From Melastoma dodecandrum (Eukaryota > Streptophyta > Magnoliopsida > Myrtales > Melastomataceae): a DNA stretch of 64,000 nt. The notes under the pieces are model-generated. The model was not told where the DNA came from and did not search any database. It was given only the letters and a program-made list of their open reading frames with translations. Every line of letters begins with the position of its first letter. The stretch's first letter is position 1. A program made the position numbers and the translations under genes. Shown here one piece after another: positions 1-9,107 of this stretch. The stretch spans positions 4,154,001-4,218,000 of the forward strand of contig JARUPY010000190.1 in NCBI GenBank assembly GCA_029817715.1, in the 5' to 3' direction.

Positions 1-790
1 TCTTCTTTTTTTGTATGACTCTTCTTGTGTAACCATGTTATACACCTCATATAGACTTGTAAATGGTTTCATAGCCAGAATTCTGCTCTTCAAATTGTCA
101 TAATCATCATTCAAACCATGAAGAAATCTGAAAATGCAATCTTCTGTCATGTTCTCTGCAAACACTAGGAAACAAGCTTCATTACACTTTCCACATCTGC
201 AATAAGGCAACGGCCTCACATTATTCAGTTCTTCCCAAATCCCATTCATCTCTGTGCTGTGTAATAGGCATCAACACTTCTCGCTCCTTGCACTACAGTC
301 ATCAACATCATTTCCAATCAACTGAATTTTTACTTATCCGGCTGAGAATATCTCCTTTTCAACACCTGCCATATCTCTCTCGCCGAATTCATGAAAAATA
401 TGTTGCCGGCGATAGATTATGTCACTGATCATAAAATCCACGCCACAACAAGTGTGTTGCACGTTCTCCAAGCAGGTAACAACTCATCCCCATCCTCTGG
501 TTCACAAATGCTACATTCTATGAACCCTAGTTTGTTCCTAAAGATAAGTGCCATCTCGAACGCCCTACTCCAAGTATAGAAATTTGATCCATTGAGCAGT
601 GGATGGATTGTTACCGGGCTGAGGTTATCCGACTGTTGGATGTGGAACGGCGAGGTAGGGTCTTCTACTGTTGTCTGCGCTCTGTTTACAACACCTTGGT
701 GATGAGCCATGACAACTTGATTCTCTTCTACTGCTTATCTCCTCTGGTTGCCGGCGACCACAGCGGGGAAGGTTTGACGCTCTGATACCA
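1..790 (-). mobile_element. Decayed Ty1/Copia gag fragment with primer-binding site
   Basis: Read on the minus strand, 710 down to 1 encodes a broken Copia-type gag N-terminal region. Recognisable blocks are SPFHIQQSDN and NFYTWSRAFEMAL near 640-560, NKLGFIECSI, then after a stop near 430 AGNIFFMNSAREIWQVLKR, and further on FLHGLNDDYDNLKSRIL near 60-125. Stops and frame changes separate the blocks, so this is a dead copy. At 779-790 the plus strand reads GCTCTGATACCA, the complement of the usual tRNA-iMet primer site TGGTATCAGAGC, which fixes the orientation. The 3' remainder of the element lies left of the window. Family assignment is firm; integrity is clearly lost. Confidence 0.85.
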
Positions 791-1000
791 TCTTAAGCTC
801 CACCCATTCCTCCGATCAACCAAGGTAACAGAAAGGTAGAAGGAAGAAAAATATATTCTGTTATTCTGTTGTGAAACTGTTTTAATACAAGCCTTTTATA
901 TCCTGACTTACAAGCCTTGTTATTTTGACGGCTTTATTGGCTCCGGCTGCGCGGTCTTGCCCACCAGTCCAAATAGTGCCCCAGCTCTCCGGGCTTGAAC
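791..1000 (-). repeat. Probable Copia LTR remnant adjoining the primer site
   Basis: Sequence upstream (minus sense) of the primer site should be the 5' LTR. A TATA-like GATATAAAAGG lies on the minus strand around 891-902, with T-rich transcribed-looking DNA between it and the primer site. The expected terminal CA next to the primer site is not present (AAGA instead), so the end has mutated. The outer LTR border cannot be placed; the end coordinate given is approximate. Confidence 0.45.
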
Positions 1001-1824
1001 AAGGAGGGGAGGCACAAACATGGACTGTTAAAGACTTACTGATGAGGCACGGCTCCTATCTGGAATATCTTCTGTTGGTTTCACTGACTTCCGAGTAATC
1101 CTCCTCTAGTTCCCTCAACTTCAGGATTCCAAGGGCGAGAGAGAGACTTGGCTGCTGCTTTGTAAGAAAAACCGGATACCTCATAGGAAAGACGGGTGGT
1201 AGAGGAACAACCGCAAGAACTCCCTCTGAGAGCGAATCGCTACACTGTTGAGGAAGCCTTGTCCATCTAGCAAGTTGCTCCCTCGAGGGAACAAATCCGT
1301 GCAAGAGTTCCTCGACCTAACCTTGGCCGCTATCGGTCTAACCATACCAATTATGGTCCTACTGCAGAAAAAGCTGATAAAGTCTTCCAGGCAGGGAGCA
1401 ATGTTCACGGCTGGATCATAGAGAACCACTTCTGGGTGTCACTCTCCGACTCCAGAACAGCATAAAGGTATTCAGTGGTCATTTCTGTTAGTGTCTAGCC
1501 ATGAATATATGTTCATTGCAGAGGTTTCTGGTCCTGGTAGACATGCGGCCATGCAATGCTATGTAACACGTCTCATCTGATCGCGATCACCGCCGTGTAC
1601 ATGTATGTACTAGAGAAGGTATAAAATGTAACGACGGAAGAGACACCGTCGTGTTCACTAAATTGTTCGAAATGTACAGACCAGTTGAACTATGCTAAAG
1701 GAAATGATAGATCGCTGTAAAGATCATCAGTATAAAAATGATTGTTGTTCCATTTTGAATTTACAAGTCTCTCACTTTTTGGACTATTCCCTTCAGGAAA
1801 TCCAAGTTGTGGCCAGAAGTAAGT
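1001..1824. other. Intergenic, no gene recognised
   Basis: Short frames of about 80 codons occur on the minus strand (1056-1429) but match no family I know and overlap each other in two frames. The last ~300 bases before 1825 would be the 3' UTR and downstream flank of the minus-strand PMEI gene. Nothing else is supported. Confidence 0.5.
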
Positions 1825-2541
1825 TCACCTCGCAACCGAGGCAATGGCGAGGCAGTTGCTGGTCATCTGCATGAGCCTCTCGCCGTGGACAGCAAATTTC
1901 GTCACAATGCCAGACAGCTCGTCATTACAGTCGCTGAACGACGCGATGGAGGCACTGAGCATGCTATTGATCGTCCCAAGGTCCCATTTGCCAGTAGCAT
2001 CCACCGCTGCCTGGAAGTTATCGAGTGCGTCGTTATAGGAATCTGTGCAGTCGCCAAGCGCGGACCTTGCGTTCTCATTTGTCACCTCCTTGATGAGGCC
2101 ATCGATCACGGTCATAGCCAGCTTGGTCTCTGCCACGGCCACGTTGATAGCCGCCTGGAGGATCGACTTGGCCGTTGGGGGGCCTCCACTCGTGGACTTC
2201 CCGTGGATAACCGGGGCCAGGGTGCTCGTGCAGAGCTGCTTGTAGTCGGTCGAGCTGCAAAGCCGGTCTAGGATCCCAAACTTCCCAGTAAAAAAGGAAC
2301 CACCGTCAGCGCTGCTTCTGTCGGAGAGGGAGTTTGTGAGAAGTGGAACATTAGAAGGGCCGGAGTCAGCAGGGGCATGAGCTGGGGAGGGGGATGACTG
2401 GGAGGGAGCGCCGTGATCATCAATGGAGCTTTTGCGGGGGACGCAGATAGACGCAGCAGGGCTCGGGAGGCAGACGAGCACGGAAGAAGAAATGAGGAAT
2501 AGGAGGACGATGGAGTTCAAGTTTCCGTTGGTGTTCGCCAT
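1825..2541 (-). CDS. Pectin methylesterase inhibitor (PMEI-domain protein)
   Basis: Single-exon frame of 238 residues. The N-terminus is a signal peptide (MANTNGNLN then a hydrophobic run ISSSVLVCLPSPAAS), pointing to export to the cell wall. A Ser/Pro-rich linker (residues ~35-75) is followed by a PMEI four-helix-bundle domain. It shows the paired cysteines LCSSTDYKQLC, then GDCTDSYNDALDNF and SFSDCNDEL, the conserved family pattern for two disulfides. PMEIs bind pectin methylesterases 1:1 in the apoplast and keep pectin methyl-esterified; invertase inhibitors share the fold and cannot be excluded by eye. The ATG at 2541 was chosen because it directly precedes the signal peptide. The same frame stays open for 184 more codons upstream (to 3093) without family similarity; I treat that as leader or chance. 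Confidence 0.9.
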   Translation of the reverse strand: MANTNGNLNSIVLLFLISSSVLVCLPSPAASICVPRKSSIDDHGAPSQSSPSPAHAPADSGPSNVPLLTNSLSDRSSADGGSFFTGKFGILDRLCSSTDYKQLCTSTLAPVIHGKSTSGGPPTAKSILQAAINVAVAETKLAMTVIDGLIKEVTNENARSALGDCTDSYNDALDNFQAAVDATGKWDLGTINSMLSASIASFSDCNDELSGIVTKFAVHGERLMQMTSNCLAIASVAR

Positions 2542-3213
2542 TGGTATTGTTTTGCCGATCGTCGGGAGCTTCTTTCGAATTTCTACGCGATGATTGAAGA
2601 TGGGGGGTGATACAAAAGAAAAAGCGAGAGGGGGATGTTTTTTCTGTTTTTGTAGTGAAGGAAGATTGAGAGTTTGAGCGTGAATGAAGGAGAAGCCCCT
2701 TGGAGTCCTCCTTTGGCAATGGCGGACAACCATCGACCCTTTTCCTGCTCTCTTAGCTTTTGTTTGGATAAGAATGCCCCACTCGATTGTTTCACGGAGG
2801 GAAAGCGCTCCTACAGGTTTTCTGTAAATATAGCTGGCGTCGGTCATGGCCGGTTCTTCCATTTCCGAATCTCGACAGCCATCAGCGTCGCATGATGTTT
2901 CGCCGTAGAAGTGTCGGAAAATGTCCTCGAACAGTGGTTTCCATTCTATCGTGCACAGGATGGCGTCCTGACTTCGAACTAGTGCGGCATCAGCGATGCC
3001 CGTTAAACTGGCGTGCCACCGACGAGATATGATACAACTTAACCATATCAACAACACCCTCTTGAACCCAAAGTTTTTTAATTTCATAAACAAAATCGTA
3101 CATGAAAATTAAAGCAGGGGAGAGGGGGGTGGGTCACACTGAATGTTTCCAAACACAGCAAGATACAACAACAAGAGGAAGGCTGCTGTCAATTTTTATT
3201 ATAGCTTAATATC
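2542..3213. other. Promoter/5' flank of PMEI and 3' flank of USP
   Basis: About 670 bases between two minus-strand genes. It contains the open but unrecognised upstream extension of the PMEI frame (2542-3093) and the presumed 3' UTR of the universal stress protein gene. No RNA gene or repeat was recognised. Confidence 0.5.
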
Positions 3214-4225
3214 CTACTCATGATCCAAGCTCTTCACCACGGTGACCGGGCACGATCCGTTGTTCACGACGTGGTTGCTCACGCTCCCCATTATCGTCCT
3301 GCAATAGAGATAGACGGAGTGCGGAATCAGTCCAGAGTCTGTCTGTCGGGAACATCGCCGCATACCATAAGCGAGATCATCCTCATCGAGAATCAAGTCT
3401 ATGTTATTCGTTGTTAATGTCAGAAGATAGTCGACTCCACATGCTGGAAATGAACGTATCCAGAGACCCTCAAATACTGGATCTGACCGGAGAGCTCAGG
3501 TCACAATTGAATTGGCGTGCGGACCGACAACATGGTGGCACAGCAAAGAACCCTGCATAACTGTACTCCGATGACGAAGATCATGGTCACTATCAGATCT
3601 ATCAGAAACCTCACCGCTTGATCTTGCCGAGGCCGCGGTTGCCGATGACGATGCAGGTGAGGGGGATCTTGTCGATGGCCTCACAGAGCTTCTCGCGGGC
3701 ATCTCCCCAGTAGATCTTCAACAGCACCTCGACCTGCAAACACCGCCCGCCTCCCCCTTTTTTACATCAAACCAGAACAACAACAACAACATCACCAGAA
3801 AAAGCCCCCCATTCATGCGACTAACCTCCTTCTGAGCGACGGCAGTGTTGATGATGTCAAAGGGTCTCAGCATCGGGCTTCACCCCGTACCTCTTCATCA
3901 CGGCGGGATCCGAGATCTCATGTAGAGGAATATAAGCTAAAAAACACAATAGACACATATACAACTGATCATATAGCCAATAACTTAAAACAAAAATTCC
4001 AAAACAGCCAGAGAAGAAAGGGACGGTCAGATATCGGCGATGGTGAATACGTGAACCGGTGGTTTCCCAGAGTTGCATCTCGCCCTTCTCGTAGTTACCC
4101 TCGGGTCGGACGGTGATGAGGACGAGGTGGTCTCCAGGCCTGACGACGTTGTCTGAAGCCCACCTCAGGGCCTTCCTGCTGCACTCGGAGAAATCAACGG
4201 CAACTCCAATCCTCCTCTCCGCCAT
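3214..4225 (-). pseudogene. Universal stress protein (UspA family), 4 exons, one-base frameshift in exon 2
   Basis: Exons on the minus strand: 4225-4051, 3936-3826, 3733-3615, 3298-3214. Exon 1 gives the UspA start (MAERRIGVAVDFSECSRKAL, then HLVLITVRPEG); exon 2 gives IPLHEISDPAVMKRYGVKPD; exon 3 gives VLLKIYWGDAREKLCEAIDK and the ATP-loop segment IVIGNRGLGKIKR; exon 4 gives MGSVSNHVVNNGSCPVTVVK. This is a complete plant USP of about 160 residues, a small cytosolic/nuclear nucleotide-binding stress protein. Exon 2 carries one extra base in the run CCCTTTGAC near 3862: reading 286 bases of exons 1+2 leaves a remainder of 1, whereas exon 3 must start in phase 0, and a TGA follows at once. Removing one base restores phase through all later junctions. 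So this is either a very recent pseudogene or an assembly error. Confidence 0.85.
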
Positions 4226-4547
4226 CCTTCCTCCCTCCACGACAATTTCTCAGTCCGTCAATATCTTCTTTCTCCTTTTGCTTCTTCCTCTGATGGTGGT
4301 GGGTCAATCAAGTGGAGTGCATTTTCTTTGTTATACTTTTCCTTGCTTTCCTTCTAGCTATGCATTCTTTATTACAAGAGAGGAAGAACGATGTGGTAAG
4401 AATAATGATGGGGAAGAGGACAGCTTGTACCGAATTCGCCGGTTTTTATTATCATGTCTTGTTTTCGCAGGTAGCAAATTTGGATTTGGGATTTGGACAG
4501 ATTCTTGGTGCCTTGTCGGATCGCCATCGCCTTAGGGAATATATATC
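4226..4547. other. Spacer between USP and DUF247 genes
   Basis: About 320 bases containing the promoter of the minus-strand USP gene and the 3' flank of the minus-strand DUF247 gene. Nothing further recognised. Confidence 0.5.
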
Positions 4548-5879
4548 TCAATGGTGGAGGAAAAATGACAGAGCAGAAAGCAATGTCCCAATGGATGTCA
4601 TGATCAGGAGCAGCACCCCCACCACCACCACCTCCCTGTGCCCTATCCACCTCCTCCCGTCCTCCTTCCGACCACCGCCCCCCGTGTCTTCCTGGCCACC
4701 ACGAGAAGAATGTCCTGGACGTTGTCGTCGTTCGATGTACTCGTTCACCTGCTCGCTCAGTCCCTCGTAGTACCACTCCTGGACGTTCGTGTCCTTGCAT
4801 ATGTCGTTGAACAGCACGTGCGCCTTCCCCACTTCCCCCGGGTTCAGGGAGTCGGTTATCACCTGACGGTCGACCAGCAGCTTCTCGTCCCTCTCGGAGC
4901 CGATCAGCCCGTGGATGAGGAACACGTAGGACGTGATGCACGGGGTGTCGACGCACCCACACCGCTCCAGCACCACGAGGTTCCTGAATAGCCTCCCCGT
5001 GCACTGGTCGATGTTCAGGGGCGGGATCTGCAGGACCCCCTTTGTGAACTTTGCGTCCAGGAGGTTCCTCGAGGATGCCCTCGCGATTTTGATGCCACCG
5101 GCACGGAGATCCGTCGCACACTTTATGGGGGTCTGAGTCGGTCGTTGCTTCGTTGGTTCTCTAGGAAACGTCGCCGGGAGCAAGCAGTTGTGTACCAAGT
5201 CAAGCAGATGATGGGCCTCTTCGTTTAGTTTCACTTGGAGGTCTTGCTGCTCTCCCCCAGGGACCATGCTCTTGAAGAAGCGGAAAGCAAGCTCAGATAG
5301 TGGCGTGTTACATTGTTTCGGGATTGGGGATACCTGGAAAAGCCGTTGGAGAACGAACAATGGGATCTGGTTCTCGAGCAGTATCATATCCAACCTCAGA
5401 TCGAAAAGCTTCCCGGGAGTACTAAACAATGGGTCTCCACGCCGTCTCAGACTCTTGTGGGCGCATTTTATTAGGAGCTCGATGATGAAGCCACCATCGA
5501 CCAGCATGAGTTCCACAAACTCATCGCTCGAGAGGCCAATGTCCCCAGCGTAGCATCTCCGAGCTCGGTGCTCCAATTCCCTCAGTGCTTTCATGCACTC
5601 ATTGATGTTTGCTTCTAGATTCGGCTTCCTGTTAAGGAGCGCAAATAGATACCGCCATTTATGCTTCTCCATGTCCCTCAAGTTCAGTTTTCCGCGGTGG
5701 TATGGTCCGATGGCCACCAAATCGGGGTAATAATCCCGTGTTTTCCCCCTGTGAAGCTCTTCGGGCACTCGGCATATCGTGATCAAGGAAGAGATATTCT
5801 CCATCTTCTCTTTAAGGCCACGAACAAGCTCTTCATCAGTGTGCAGGACATCGATCGAGACCTGCTCTCTCGCCTGCAT
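4548..5879 (-). CDS. DUF247 (UPF0481) membrane-anchored protein
   Basis: Uninterrupted frame of 443 residues starting at the ATG at 5879. Family signatures: ICRVPEELHRGK, YYPDLVAIGPYHRG near the N-terminus; KHKWRYLFALL; ELMLVDGGFIIELLIK; DMILLENQIPLFVLQRLF; FRNLVVLERCGC; and a C-terminal hydrophobic helix (VVVVGVLLLIMTSIGTLL) as the usual single membrane anchor. DUF247 proteins are plant-specific and mostly uncharacterised; some act in grass self-incompatibility, but nothing here ties this copy to that. A low-complexity Gly/Arg insert precedes the anchor. The bases just before the ATG read TTTTTCAG|G, a good acceptor pairing with a donor at 5962/5961 (CAG|GTGAAT), so the first intron probably lies in the 5' UTR (5961-5881). 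Confidence 0.9.
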   Translation of the reverse strand: MQAREQVSIDVLHTDEELVRGLKEKMENISSLITICRVPEELHRGKTRDYYPDLVAIGPYHRGKLNLRDMEKHKWRYLFALLNRKPNLEANINECMKALRELEHRARRCYAGDIGLSSDEFVELMLVDGGFIIELLIKCAHKSLRRRGDPLFSTPGKLFDLRLDMILLENQIPLFVLQRLFQVSPIPKQCNTPLSELAFRFFKSMVPGGEQQDLQVKLNEEAHHLLDLVHNCLLPATFPREPTKQRPTQTPIKCATDLRAGGIKIARASSRNLLDAKFTKGVLQIPPLNIDQCTGRLFRNLVVLERCGCVDTPCITSYVFLIHGLIGSERDEKLLVDRQVITDSLNPGEVGKAHVLFNDICKDTNVQEWYYEGLSEQVNEYIERRQRPGHSSRGGQEDTGGGGRKEDGRRWIGHREVVVVGVLLLIMTSIGTLLSALSFFLHH

Positions 5880-5962
5880 CCTGAAAAACAAATCGAACGT
5901 AAATCACAGCAGACAACAGAAAAGGCAGTAATGCAAAGCAAAAGATCTGAAGCGAATTCACC

Positions 5963-7783
5963 TGTAAGGCTCTGAAACTTCGGCAATGCCTCCTTCAGTT
6001 GCATACAGCAAAGAAAGCAGTGATTAATGCTCGAAGCTCAACGAATGGGTTAAGCTTCGAGGGAGCTATGTATTACATAGACTTTAGGGAGAATCAAAGG
6101 TGACTTAGGAGATATGACAAGCAAATGAATAGATTATGGTCAGAAATAGATTGTGGCATAATCTCATGCCCATCTGAAAAAGAAACTTGCAGACAGAGAC
6201 AGCATATAGCTTTTCAGTCCCAAGTGCCTGCTCGGTGACTTGCAATCAAATTCAAGGATTGCTTTTCTGACACTAATTATCTGCCGACACAGTCCTGACA
6301 TCAGGAGAAATCACGTTTCTATTCCAGGATGTAAGAAGTCCAGAAAAGAATGAGCAGAACATTCCAAATGTCAGTTCCCTCTCTAATCCCTAAGATCTTC
6401 CTTTGTAGTTACGAAACGTTCCCCATGAACAAATAAGATTTGGAAAAAAAAAAATTGGCCAAATATCGAGAAATTTTTAATTTGTGTCGTTGTTCAGAAC
6501 TGCAACTTTCAATATAATAGAACTGATGCTGGAAGATTACTTCCATCCAAAAGGGTATGCCAAAGTACAGCCACATACACTGAAAGTATCGACTGCTGGA
6601 AGAATCTAAAGCATCTAGGCATAAGCAGAAGCCACATACGATATCAAAGTAAATATGCATTCGTGCATTCAGGAACAATATATCTCAAGGGACAAATCCA
6701 TCCAGAAGATAAGATTGGAAAGTCCAATGGCAACATTTCAAAGGTATAATAAATCTCTAGTTCCTGCTTGCTAATTCAAAAGAAAAAGAAAAAATAAATA
6801 AATATAGAGAGCGAGCAGAAAGTGCCTGAGTACCAAATTGTGTCGGTAGAAAGATATGAATAAGAAAGGCTTCACCATATGTCGAGGAATTCATCCACAA
6901 TCCCAGGAGCTCCACCGTGTGTATTTAGGGTCTATAGTGAAGAAGGAAAGAACAGTCCTAATATTACTAACAGATGTCCACTTAAAAGAAGATAAAGTGC
7001 ATATTGACTAATGTGCACAGCCCTTAGATTGATAGGCAATTCGAAATCTAACAACTGAAGATGCTAAACTCGTCTAATCAACTCGAGAAAAATCTTGAGT
7101 ATTACCGGAATATCTAACATACATGAAGAAGATGAAACTCATCAAACCGTATAGCTAAGAAAACATTTGATTTGGTTTTTCCAGTTACACAGCAAGAAAC
7201 CAGACATCAGTAGGCCATGTTTCAAGCCTGCTCAGGTTGTCCACCACAACAGAAACCTCCTTTGAAAATAAATTTACAAACAGTTGCACTACTGTAATGG
7301 ACATCGAAATAATAATTTGTGGTCCGCATCATAACATAAATATGCCTTCAGGCGAAATAGGAGAAAGCCTCCTTGACTTTCTACAGCTGGTGAGAGAATT
7401 GGACGGATAGATTTGTTCAGCATACTTTCTAAGAACTCACTGCATGGACTAGAAGATCATTCTTTTGGAGTCTAGGGTAACATCCGCACCCTACGAAACA
7501 ACAAAATTAAATGTGTCAACTTCAATCACCGACTATCTGTTTTTAAGAAAACAACAGAAAGAGATCATAGACTAAGCATAAGAAAGTATAAGGGATAAAA
7601 AAACATGATCTAGACGGGGAATAGGTTGCAGCACGAGCTCTTGCCTCAAAAGTTTGATAAGTCCATTCCATTCGGTTCATTAGACCTGAAAAAGTTACAG
7701 CTTACAGCCTGAGATTTGAAAGAATCCATGAGAAAGGAAATGCAACAACAACAACATACACAACAAACCTCTTCGACCATTAC
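5963..7783. other. No gene recognised
   Basis: AT-rich non-coding DNA. It holds the 5' UTR exon and promoter of the DUF247 gene at its left edge. I looked here for the remaining exons of the membrane protein whose first exon is at 7920-7784 and found none I could support. A possible small exon after an acceptor near 7683 (TTTTTCAG) runs only 13 codons before a stop. Confidence 0.45.
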
Positions 7784-7920
7784 CGATAAGTAGCAACCAG
7801 AAATAGTACGAGGACTACAAATAATAGGCAGAATACAATAATCGTCAGATGGCTGACTCGGCTTGGACCCTTCTTCCTTTTGCTCTGGAGGAGTAGAGTT
7901 TGAGGTTTTATCCTCGCCAT
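7784..7920 (-). pseudogene. Lone first exon of a single-pass membrane protein (CYP21-4-like N-terminus)
   Basis: The minus strand encodes MARIKPQTLLLQSKRKKG, a basic/Ser stretch, and one membrane helix (IIVFCLLFVVLVLFLV) ending ATYR, followed by a donor CG|GTAATG at 7784/7783. From memory the layout (basic head, KKGPSR, one helix, ATYR at the splice site) matches the N-terminus of the plant Golgi-type cyclophilin CYP21-4. No cyclophilin domain exon was found in the 1.9 kb downstream. It may be a gene relic, a gene with very distant exons, or a 46-residue membrane peptide, since TAA follows the helix if unspliced. The family link is tentative; the membrane-helix exon itself is clear. Confidence 0.45.
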
Positions 7921-8298
7921 TTAATCAACCGGACAAAACTTCCTTCGATCCAATCCTAACACAACAACCAAAAAAAAAAGATCAGGACATAGGATACTAA
8001 AACGAGCTACCGATGACAGGAATCCCAGGCAAGATCATTTCTTCCATCAATACTACGCCAGACGACGAAATCGGGGTTCTGATTTCCATCTAAAGGATAA
8101 TGTACTCCACCGCGTAGCATGACATCCTAACTCAACACCAACCAACAACTCCTACCAGTCGAAACAGCGACAGAGACCCCCCCCCTAAAACCCAACTCGA
8201 AATCGGTATAAAGTTTCCGACATTTCGATGGATTCAAGATCCGATCACCTTGGAGGTGGGTATCCTCGTTCGGAATTTTTGTGCGACGGGACTAACTT

Positions 8299-8432
8299 GG
8301 CTCTGATACCATGTTAGAAATCGTGATTGGATTACCCCTTTACCTCAAAGCTAGCAATTAGGAGAAAGATCCCAACCTATTATATGCAATGGCCCAGACT
8401 TATTTCTACTCGGTGTGGGACTATTCCCAACA
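8299..8432 (-). mobile_element. TRIM-like short LTR with tRNA-Met primer site
   Basis: On the minus strand a 121-bp unit (8432 to 8312) begins TGTTGGGAATAGTCCC and ends GATTTCTAACA, giving TG...CA ends with TGTT/AACA inverted tips. It is followed with no gap by TGGTATCAGAGCC (8311-8299), the initiator-tRNA-Met primer site. A 100-250 bp LTR abutting a primer site is the hallmark of terminal-repeat retrotransposons in miniature. I see no second LTR on the downstream side (toward 7900), so this is a 5' LTR with a truncated body. It lies ~0.4 kb upstream of the lone membrane-protein exon. Confidence 0.7.
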
Positions 8433-9107
8433 TAACACAAGTGAATCGGAGCACAAAAGAATAAACTACTGGGTCAAACAACCGTTGCTTCCGACATCAC
8501 TAACACACACCTACGATCGGCGATCCGATGACCGCCATCTAAAAGCCGTCTATAGGCCAAAACCGACTTGCGACAAGTGGAGATCTCGATTACCTGGGAA
8601 TGAATCTTCGGACAGTAAGCCGAAAAGGCCGGCAAAAGCGGATCGATTCCGTGAAGAGATTCCGAGAGACGGCCGATGTGGGATATCGGACTGTTGTTTG
8701 AAAACTAATCACTCCACATCTCAAGTCCGAAATAGAGAGAGAGAGGTCTTGTCCAATTAGCTTTTATCTCCTTTTCAATTATCATATGATCCATTCTAAT
8801 CCAAGAACACTAGGCTGGCTATTCATGTGAGGAAACGAATAAAATAACATAGGTGGGAAAAAAATTATCCTCTTAAAAATTTGACAAATAATGCATCGAA
8901 CTCGGCGTTAATCACCGCGAGTTCGATTTACAAGATAACTTCGAGTTCGCTTTTTGGTTTACAAGGAACTCGATGTTTCTTGTATTTACAGTAGATCCCG
9001 TGACCCAGAAGAAGGCCTCTCTGATAATCGAAGAATGTATTTACAGTAGACAGGTAAGGTAGGTTACAAGTAGGGAGAAGGGCGAATTATGGGCGCCTTG
9101 GAACTCC
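8433..9107. other. Intergenic; 3' flank of VAD1-like gene
   Basis: No coding similarity. Around 8886-8980 there are short inverted pieces of CGAACTCG / CGAGTTCG; the 19-mer at 8886-8904 recurs at 14963-14981 inside a MITE-like element, so this stretch is probably a fragment of the same dispersed repeat. Confidence 0.45.

Noticed and set aside
4372..5121. 249-codon minus-strand frame overlapping the DUF247 gene
   Set aside because: Same strand but shifted frame of the clear DUF247 coding sequence; composition is shadow-like and no domain is seen.
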